A DNA stretch of 64,000 nucleotides from an uncultured Lachnospiraceae bacterium. GTDB taxonomy: Bacteria > Bacillota > Clostridia > Lachnospirales > Lachnospiraceae. Each line of letters starts with the position of its first letter. Position 1 is the first letter of the stretch. Both the position numbers and the translations under genes were made by a program. Below are positions 63,359 through 64,000 of the stretch, piece by piece. The DNA lies in the NCBI GenBank assembly GCA_910586585.1, contig CAJUKA010000003.1, positions 62,001 through 126,000 on the forward strand, written 5' to 3'. The notes under the pieces were generated by a model. The model saw only the letters and a program-made list of their open reading frames with translations, was not told the DNA's origin and did no database searches.

Positions 63359-64000
63359 ATGAATACAATAAAAACAAATTTTCATACACATTCACAGCGC
63401 TGCGGTCATGCTGACGGAATCGAAGAAGATTACATAAAATCAGCTATCTCATGCGGAGTTTCTGAACTAGGCTTCTCCGATCACGGTCCCTATCCCGATT
63501 TTGATTTTGGACTTCGGATGCCATTTTGCGAGCTGCCCAAATATTTAGAAGCGCTTGATGCCCTGATTCCAAAATATCAAAAAGAAATCACAATCAAAAA
63601 AGGTCTTGAAATTGAATATCTGCCAAAATACCAAGATTATTATGAAGATCTACTCACCAAATGGGACATTGAATATCTGTTGATGGGAGAACATTTTTAT
63701 CTAAATGCCCAAGGAGAAGAGACCAATATTTATGGCAGTGCTTCTACCACCAGTCAGTTTATCGCCTACGCACAGACTATCGCAGAAGGCATGAAAACTG
63801 GACTCTTTAAAGCGGTGGCACATCCGGATCTTTATATGCTCAATTCCTTTGCATGGGACGACAACTGCAAAAAAGCCGCCGATATCATTATTGACACGGC
63901 GGCGGCTACTGACACAATCCTAGAATACAACGCAAATGGGCTGCGGCGCGGACTGAAACCTTTTCCTGATGGTATCCGATACCCCTACCCTCATGATGCT
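63359..64000 (+). CDS. PHP-family histidinol-phosphatase, 3' end cut by window
   Basis: 214 codons visible from ATG 63359, open to the right edge. PHP metal motifs: FHTHSQRCGHADG near the start, ELGFSDHGPYPDF, KGLEIEYLPKY, MGEHFY and AVAHPDLYML, then a further conserved LEYNANGLRRG. This fits HisJ/HisK-type histidinol-phosphatases that complete histidine synthesis, though other PHP phosphatases look alike. AAGGA is 13 bases upstream. Confidence 0.88.
   Translation, partial: MNTIKTNFHTHSQRCGHADGIEEDYIKSAISCGVSELGFSDHGPYPDFDFGLRMPFCELPKYLEALDALIPKYQKEITIKKGLEIEYLPKYQDYYEDLLTKWDIEYLLMGEHFYLNAQGEETNIYGSASTTSQFIAYAQTIAEGMKTGLFKAVAHPDLYMLNSFAWDDNCKKAADIIIDTAAATDTILEYNANGLRRGLKPFPDGIRYPYPHDA

Overview
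The window looks like a chromosomal segment of a low-GC, Gram-positive Clostridia, most likely Lachnospiraceae. This is inferred from AT-rich coding, strong AGGAGG-type ribosome sites, family-25 muramidases, teichoic-acid-type enzymes and the protein families present. No rRNA, tRNA, CRISPR array, prophage or full-length transposase gene was seen. Nearly every gene lies on the minus strand, so transcription runs right to left.

Layout from left to right: (1) 1-5710 is an operon for dTDP-rhamnose (rmlB, rmlA, rmlC; no rmlD in view), a GH25 muramidase and a Wzm/Wzt-type ABC glycan exporter cut by the left edge. (2) 5824-5978 is a 155-bp MITE-like element. (3) 6059-9751 encodes a 1230-residue membrane-anchored GH25 protein with a repetitive acidic N-terminus. 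(4) 9935-17119 carries an ArnE/ArnF-like pair, a frame-broken DUF6077 gene, an SGNH lipoprotein, a ChbG-type deacetylase, a WecG/TagA/CpsF transferase and the initiating polyprenyl-phosphate sugar transferase. (5) 17229-28073 carries GT2 glycosyltransferases, a sugar isomerase/epimerase/FAD-oxidoreductase group and large multi-membrane GT-C-like proteins. (6) 28120-50491 is the richest part: a GT9 heptosyltransferase-like gene; all five ADP-heptose genes (gmhA, hldA-type, gmhB, hldC-type, hldD); a complete 2-aminoethylphosphonate route (PEP mutase, phosphonopyruvate decarboxylase, aminotransferase, cytidylyltransferase); a CotH/VTC/DUF4956 trio; three LtaS-like sulfatase-fold membrane proteins; an acyltransferase; and a fusion of a YidC/Oxa1-like insertase to a CDP-glycerol glycerophosphotransferase-like domain. 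(7) 50506-54404 has two more glycosyltransferase-like genes and one forward-strand DUF6020-like gene. (8) 54557-59318 returns to ordinary genes: a MATE transporter, aspartate kinase, homoserine dehydrogenase and an ACT-domain protein. (9) 59530-59684 is a second copy of the 155-bp element, identical but inverted. (10) 59728-62793 is an amylosucrase-like GH13 enzyme and fructokinase. (11) 62917-63268 holds a second MITE-like family, followed by a PHP-family histidinol-phosphatase cut by the right edge.

Reading the genes together, the ~45-kb core probably makes and exports a cell-surface glycan containing rhamnose and heptose, decorated with 2-aminoethylphosphonate, O-acyl groups and perhaps phosphoglycerol-like groups. 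The strongest candidate for something undescribed is the YidC-transferase fusion beside the phosphonate genes. I suggest it transfers aminoethylphosphonate (from CMP-AEP) to a membrane-bound acceptor; this is inference. The inverted pair of identical MITE copies, each with a perfect 8-bp target duplication, brackets the entire locus.
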